Source of the DNA: Tilletiaria anomala UBC 951
Taxonomy: Eukaryota > Basidiomycota > Exobasidiomycetes > Georgefischeriales > Tilletiariaceae
Length of the DNA: 64,000 nt
Assembly (NCBI RefSeq): GCF_000711695.1
Contig: NW_013546957.1
Span: forward strand, 38,761 to 102,760
Direction: 5' to 3'
The notes below the pieces were generated by a model. That model did no database searches. It was not told where the DNA came from and saw nothing but the letters and a program-made list of their open reading frames with translations. Below are positions 58,336 to 64,000 of this stretch, one piece after another (within the stretch, counting starts at the first letter, position 1; each line of letters begins with the position of its first letter). The position numbers and the translations under genes were made by a program.

Positions 58336-58621
58336 GGTTGCCTTCGGGTCAACTCTTAGGCCTTGCAGGCGTGCAATTCTACTCGCAGAAAGCTTGCATT
58401 GGCTCGATGGTCCGGTGTTCAGTGAAAGAGAATACGTTGTATGCATACTGATGGGGCATTGTATGGGAAGCAACACAAAACAAATGAGGTGGGGATTGCT
58501 GCCAACAGAGAACAACACGTGAGGCGACGAGTTGTTGGGTGTCGCCACGACGCGTCGGAAGGTCACGTGACCACCAACCTGAATGTGTTCCCGCCACTTC
58601 CACCATTTATTTCTATTCATC
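58336..58621. promoter_or_regulatory. divergent promoter, KEN-box gene / TACO1-like gene
   Basis: 286 bases between two start codons. It contains ACGCGT at 58550-58555 and a perfect 12-base palindrome GGTCACGTGACC at 58561-58572, plus another CACGTG-like AACACGTGAGG near 58515. ACGCGT is the MBF box; CACGTG is the E-box used by bHLH factors such as Cbf1. Site function is inferred. Confidence 0.5.
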
Positions 58622-60003
58622 ATGCCGATCACTTACACCGCATCACTTCTTTTTCTAAGAGAACATCCGAGCCCATCGTTGACACGCTCCTCTTCAAACC
58701 GAGCATCGGGTGCATCAGCGAAGATGGCAAAGCGTTTGAGGCTGGAGGTGCTTCCGCTGCGGCAAGCTGTGCAACTATGGGCGACGACGCGGCCCTTCAC
58801 TGCATGTGCGGTGTGCGCCTCGGGCCACAATAAGGTGCGTGTTCGTCTGCTGGGCCAGCCGGCAGAGTGAAGAGGAGACCCTCATCGCTGACCCTGTAAC
58901 ACCCGGTGCTGCTGTATGCTGCATAACTGTGCGCGCGTGCGCAGTGGTCCAAGATTAAGCACAAGAAGCAAGCGAACGACGCTGCACGCGGAGCGTCATA
59001 CGGGACGATCTCGCGCGAGATCATCGCGGCGATCAAGGCACACCCGAGTGCTGCGCCGGCGGGACAAGCGTGGGACCCGGCGCACAACGTGCGACTTGGT
59101 ATGCTCGTGAAGAAAGCGAAGGAGCTGGGCTTTGCGAAGGACAAGATCGAGAACACCATCGCCAAGGCGAGCGGGCGCGGTGCGGATAACTTGCAGACGG
59201 CCACGTACGAGGCGCTCGGGCCGGCGGGAGAGAACGGGCATGCGGTCGCGTTGGTGATGTGAGTGCGACCCTGCTCGGAGAGGAGGTATGCGCTAGAGGG
59301 GGAGCGACATAAGCTGACCGCACCGCCGCACGCCACCCCGTCGCGCGTGCTATGCTGCATGTGTAACAGCGAGTGCAGTACCGACTCGCCAGCGCGGACG
59401 CACGCCAAGGTCCGCGAGACGTTCAACAAGGTCGGTGGTCGGCTGTCTTCGACGGCGCACCTGTTCGACCGTGTCGGCATTGTGCGCGCCGCGTGCACGG
59501 ACGCGGGCGGGACGTACGATGCGCTGTTCGAGCTCGCGGTCGAGCACGGCGCGACGGACGTCGTCCCGCTGCTGCCGGGCAGCCGCGCGCGTGCCAAGTT
59601 GAGCGATTCCGAGCTCAATGCCATCCTGATCGCTGCCGCGGACGCGAAGCCGCAGCCGCCGATGTCGTCGCTGTCGCCGTCTCCCTCGAAAGACGCCGCC
59701 GCCGCCGCCGACGACGGCGACCTGCCGGTCCTGGTGGTTGACGTGCACTGCGCGCCGGCAGACGTGCGAGGGCTCGCTGAGGCGCTACGCGGCGCGGGGC
59801 ATGCGGTGCTCGACGCAGAGCAGAAGTTGCTGCCGAATGGGCCGCTGCTGCACGTGCAGGATGCCAACGCCGATGCCGATGCAACCGCGGGCTGGGTCGA
59901 CGGCGAGTATGTGCAACGCCTGGACCGGATGCTGAGCCTGCTAGAGGATAACGCGGATTGCACGCGCGTGTGGAGCAATCTCGCCGGCTGGCCCGCGCGG
60001 TGA
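58622..60003 (+). CDS. TACO1: YebC/TACO1-family mitochondrial translation factor
   Basis: Three exons, 58622-58834, 58945-59258 and 59370-60003, about 386 residues. Known role: YebC-type proteins in mitochondria (human TACO1, yeast Dpc29) assist translation of organellar mRNAs; bacterial relatives act at the ribosome or in transcription. The first exon gives a basic, hydroxylated leader suitable for mitochondrial import and ends in ASGHNK; the next begins WSKIKHKKQANDAARGASYG, the family hallmark. Others are NVRLGMLVKKAKELGFAKDK, IENTIAKASGRGADNL, HAVALVIECSTDSPARTHAK and VRETFNKVGGRLSSTAHLF. An Ala/Asp-rich insert interrupts the third domain near 59690-59730. Exons 2 and 3 are much richer in G+C than exon 1 and the neighbour gene. 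The start is the first ATG; MAKRLRLE downstream is an alternative. Confidence 0.9.
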
Positions 60004-61438
60004 TCGTTGACGCGCGTCTCACATTGCACGTCCCGTGGCTGGGTGCCCGGTGTGTATGTGTATGTACAGCGTGGACGCGGCATCCAGCATGACCATTGGC
60101 GGTGCAGTGCACTCCTGTGTAAATATTATATAGCATGATTGATAGACGCTTGCAAACCCTCCCTTTCCCATCAGCGCATGCTCATTATCATCATCATCAG
60201 CAGCAGCAGCATTCCGTCTGCACCCTGTATCTATGGGGCTGGGATGACCCGTCGAGCCGAGCGAAGAGGCGGCCGCCCGGGACGTGTGCAGTTGCAACAA
60301 GAAGCGGCGACGCGCGTCTCGCAGCTGGGAGTAGGATCTCTACGTGGGTTTCCCGACTTGCCGCGATCACATTTGTCACTTTGAACCAGGCCGAACTTTC
60401 AATTCCCACCCCGCCGACGGGCACCCAATTTGCTAGCAGCATCTCTCGCTCCAGGTAACAAACATAGCTAGCACACATGATGTTCGAATCCGTCTTGCTT
60501 TCCTGCATTCGGTGTTTATAAGCATTTCATCTGACCCATCTTGCTTCTTGTTGCCTCTCCCTCTGTGCCTGCTTTCTAATCTCCAGCCATTGTCCTTATT
60601 CTCTGCCCTCCTGCACCAACTACCAGGCCTCGGCGTTGGTAGTGTGATGAAGAGTAATCAAGAACAGATTTGGGGTTCCCCCATAGTTCCCGCTGGGATT
60701 GCGAGTCCTTTCGAGTCTTGGACAGTGGCCAGTGGATAACCCTAACTGCGACATAGACGATCAGTAACTGGACTGGACTGCGGCAATGCTGGGCCTGCAA
60801 AGACAGGCGAGGGCCAAACTGAAGCAAAAACCCTAAAAAAACCTGGCAGAGCGACGCCAAAGAAAACTGTGCGTGAGCGGGCAGAAGAGGAGAGGGTGGG
60901 AAGGAGGGAAAAAATGAAGGAGAGGAACTGCAGCGCGGGCCCCACATGGGTTGGACGCATGCATGCCGTGCCAGGAGCCCCATCCAAGCTCCAGCCTGCA
61001 GAGACTGGCGCCGTGCCGAGAGAAACGACTGCAAGAGCGCGCATACATATTTTTCTCTGTGGTCTTGTTTTTACCATACCATTGCCCACCACCAGTGGGA
61101 ACTCGTCCTCATGCATCATTAGATAGTGTGTGGTTGGGGGGTGTAGAGGGCGTCTGGCTGTCGTTGCTTTGCATTACATGGGTGTCGCAAGCACGCGGAA
61201 AAGCAATCACCCCACCATTGCACGTCTGCACCGGCCAGCAGCGTCGCCCTCGCCCATTTCCACCTCTGCTCCAAGCGGCTGCAGCTCCTGCAGCAGGCCC
61301 GCCTGGACGGCAACGTGCAACATGCGTCTGCACTCACCACCACGGCGGCCATCCCCGCCCCCCCGGTGCGCTGCCTGTGCCGCGCGGGGACGGCCCGATG
61401 ACGCCGGCTCGTGCAGCCCTGCTGCTGGTGCACGACAC
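60004..61438. other. intergenic, nothing recognised
   Basis: About 1.4 kb with small simple repeats (ATC then AGC triplets at about 60183-60213) and short overlapping frames. It should contain the promoter and perhaps 5' exon of the membrane-protein gene to the right. Confidence 0.45.
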
Positions 61439-64000
61439 ATGCTGCTGCAGCAGCGCTGGTGCCCGGAGGCCTCGAGGGGCGACAATAATGAGTCGAGAGG
61501 CCCAAGCACGACGTCGAGCGCACCATCGTCATCCTCGTCCTCTTCCTGTTCATTAGCGCATATAGCCTCCTTCCCTCCACCGACATCCCTGCCCCCTCGC
61601 CGCTCGCAACGAGGCACCCCAGCGACGCCCATTCTGCGCATCCCCGGCGCATCGACCCTCGCTCTCAGCCTCACCAGCCTCCTCCCTCTCTTCTTCCTGC
61701 TACTTGCCCTCGTGCCGGGCGCGCAAGCCGCGCCGACCGTTTCACTGAAAGTGTCGGATCCGAAACCTTGTGCGTTCGCCTCAGCCGGCAGCTGGCGCTT
61801 CACATCCCTTCTTTTCTCACACTCTTTCATCCTCTCTTGGCCCTGCAGGCTCGCCCATGTCCGTCTCGTGGGACACGTCCCAGGGCACCGCGCCTTGGAC
61901 GCTGACAGTCGCTGTCCTGAACCACGTGCAGTACACGACCGCCTTCCCTGCCGGCTATGCGTCCGGCAACACGTGGACCTGGAGCTGGGACGTGCCGCGC
62001 TTCAAGGGCAACACGCCCGGCGTGCTCGTTGCCGTCACCGACGCGTCCGGCAAGTACAGCGCCGTATCCCGCTTGCTCTCCCTCGGCAGCAGCGGCGGCG
62101 GGGCGTGTGCGATGGCGAATGAGAGCCTCGACTTTGTCTGGTCTGTGCCCAAGGGCTCGCCAGCCACCTGTGACGTGTGGAAGATCAAGTTTCAGAAAGA
62201 AACCGCCCAGCCCGGCGCAACCGCGCCCGTCGGCCTCACCTTCCTTCCCATTGGCGACCGGCCGAGCGCGTTCACCACCGCCTCCACCGACGAGTATGAC
62301 TGGACCGTGCCCTACCCGCCCGGCACGCAGTTCACCCTCGCCGTCTCGGATGCTGGCAAAGCCGCCACTGGCGGCGTCGGCCTCCTCTACACCGTCGGCG
62401 ACAAACCCAAAAAGTGCACAGACCCAACGAACGCCGGCGCTGCTGTCGCCGGCATCGTCGGTGCCACGAGCACCGCTGCACCTGGCAGCGCGCCAACGGG
62501 CAAAAAGGGCGGCGGCGGAAGCAAGGGCAGCGGGACCAGTGGCACGAACAGCTCCTCGAACGACGACCACTCTGCGGCTTCTACCGGCAGCCACATTGGC
62601 GCAGCCGTTGGCGGCGCCGTCGCGGGCATTATCGCGCTCGTGCTCATCGGCGTCGGTGTGTGGTACTGGCGCAAGCGTGCCTCTGCTGGTGGCGCAGGCG
62701 CGCAGCGCATAGGCGCTACTGGCTACTATGGCAAGAACGGCAGCGGCGCAGAGGACGACTTTGGCAACCTTACGCCTGCCTCCGAGTACGGAAATCCCAA
62801 CGGTCACGCCGCAAGCGGCGGATATGGCTTTGGGGGCGTCGGCAACACAGCCGCTGCAGCGGGTGCCGCGGCCGGCGCGTGGCGCTACAGTCGCCAGCAA
62901 CAACAGCAGGAGCAGATCCGGTCGGGGCAGACGTTTGCCAGCGCTGAAGGACTGAGCATAGCCGGTGGTGCAGGTGCGGGTGCAGCGGCCATGGACAGCA
63001 ACACCCGCGCGTCCGTATCGGGCCAGTCGACGTTCTCGCACGAGCGCCCATTGGCCGATCGCGCCGACAGCTCACACAGCCACGGCGCTGGCGGCAGCAG
63101 CGTCGCGGGCGTCATGATGCCTGCGCCTCCCTCGGCTGTTCAGCGCAGCGTCTTCAGCACCGTCCCCGATGACCACCTCTTCCCCCCGCCGCGCCCGTCG
63201 CAGGTGTCGCCCGGCTCCGAGGCCAGCCATGCTTCTGCTGCTGCCGCGCACATCGATGACCACAACATGCAGCAGCACCCGTCGCCAGCACCGAGCAGCC
63301 ACATGCTCCGCGCTGCAGTGCAGATGCAGCAGCAGCAGCAGGCCGTTTCGTACTCGGGCGTCATGACCACCGCGCAGCTCGCGCGCTCCGCAGCGCCAAG
63401 CGCTCAGTACGTCCCCTCGCCGCCTTTTGCACCGATGCGCATGCATGGTGGCTCACCCGCGCCGCCGCAGTTGCTGGGCCACCAGTATCAGAACTCACAG
63501 TACGCACCCACGATGCAGCAGGCGCCGCCGCCTCCGCAGCAACAGTTCAGACCCCCGCCTCCCATCGGCGGGGGGCAGCTCGTGCCGATCCAGAACGAGA
63601 CGGAGCACGGCTCGTCGCGCGTGCAGAGTCAGTACTCTCTTAGCGGCAGCACGATCGACGAGGGAGAAGTGATCGACATGCGCCACGGCTACGGCGCCCC
63701 AGGAGCACCCGCGGCGCCATCAGGCTTGGCGCGGGAGCTCGACACGAGTAGCCGACGTCAGTCAATATCCAAGTCGAGCTTGTACTCTTCAGGCGGCAAC
63801 GGCAGCGGCAATGGCGCCGGTCCACCGTCCTACGCGCCCTACTCAAACACTGTCGTGTCACACGAGGTCAGCTCACAGAGCGGTGCATCAAACCCTAATG
63901 GCTCCTCGTTTTTGCACGCAGCCAATGCCGGCGCGGGTAACGGCGTCAAGCCGCCAGTGTATCCGGGCAGCCCGGCTGGTACCGCCAGCTTTGCTGCGCA
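61439..64000 (+). CDS. single-pass plasma-membrane or secretory-pathway protein, partial
   Basis: Exon to 61770, then 61849 to the window edge; no stop reached. A strong hydrophobic segment (ALSLTSLLPLFFLLLALVPG, ending AQAAP) looks like a signal sequence with a cleavage site. The proposed ATG is about 75 residues before it, which is unusual, so the true start may lie in an exon I missed. The lumenal part has two similar beta-rich stretches (MSVSWDTSQGTAPWTLTVAV; LDFVWSVPKGSPATCDVWKI). A Gly/Ser linker leads to one membrane helix (GAAVGGAVAGIIALVLIGVG, then VWYWRKR, 62590-62680). The cytosolic tail is long and Gln/Pro/Ser/Ala-rich with poly-Gln near 63330 and poly-Pro near 63525. The layout resembles Wsc/Mid2-type wall sensors, but no such extracellular domain is seen. 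Function unknown. Confidence 0.65.

Noticed and set aside
60180-60215. ATC/AGC triplet run as a regulatory repeat
   Set aside because: Simple microsatellite in intergenic DNA with no gene-associated position or symmetry.
61827-63041. 404-codon minus-strand frame opposite the membrane-protein gene
   Set aside because: Arg/Gly/Ala-rich antisense shadow of a very G+C-rich exon. The plus strand has a clear signal, helix and splice structure.

Overview
The window looks like nuclear DNA of a basidiomycete fungus, most likely Ustilaginomycotina (smut-type yeasts and relatives). Genes are split by short introns, mostly 45-85 bases, with GT..AG ends. The set includes a BRCA2-type Brh2, a fungal ELO elongase, Pex13, Got1 and Bos1, and a complex I accessory subunit. 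Proteins carry long Ser/Ala/Gly/Gln-rich disordered stretches. The genus is inferred, not shown. No rRNA, tRNA, CRISPR or intact transposon was recognised. All exon boundaries were worked out by hand from splice signals, reading frame and family conservation.

Layout, left to right. 1-1647: no gene I can support. 1648-4273 (+) VPS27, ESCRT-0. 4424-5464 (-) UTP23, ribosome biogenesis. 5915-11665 (+) MER3/HFM1 meiotic crossover helicase in 18 exons. 12590-16525 (+) peroxisomal Lon protease ending in SRL. 17051-18935 (+) SLX1 nuclease. 18967-20679 (-) GYF-domain U5 snRNP protein. 21777-23104 (-) fatty acid elongase. 23.1-25.1 kb: a gap with a weak candidate for a secreted Cys/Ser/Thr-rich protein. 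25130-26131 (-) a broken Gfo/Idh/MocA oxidoreductase. 26.1-28.7 kb: one copy of a dispersed repeat, then an uncharacterised gene. 28724-30576 (-) mitochondrial branched-chain ketoacid dehydrogenase E2. 31229-35259 (-) BRH2. 35616-36673 (+) IST1, ESCRT-III. 36921-40992 (-) an NT-C2 domain protein. 41.0-44.7 kb: the most gene-poor stretch, with the second repeat copy and a doubtful gene. 44689-45260 (+) a small NDUFB2-like subunit. 45728-48708 (-) PIF1 helicase. 49439-50894 (+) PEX13. 51382-52020 (+) GOT1. 52620-53695 (+) BOS1. 53732-58335 (-) a large disordered protein with KEN-box and D-box-like motifs. 58622-60003 (+) a YebC/TACO1 protein. 61439-64000 (+) a single-pass membrane protein running off the window.

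Themes. Four recombination and genome-maintenance genes (MER3, SLX1, BRH2, PIF1) lie within 43 kb. SLX1, BRH2, PIF1 and the KEN-box gene each have an ACGCGT (MluI cell-cycle box) in the upstream region. Two ESCRT genes, two peroxisomal genes and two ER-Golgi genes are also present; only GOT1 and BOS1 are neighbours. This is ordinary eukaryotic gene order, not operons.

I did not find a convincing new multi-gene system. The most interesting items are a GC-AG intron and a 10-nt microexon in MER3, a 14-nt microexon in IST1, the oxidoreductase pseudogene, the dispersed repeat pair, the KEN/D-box protein, and several genes of unknown function.
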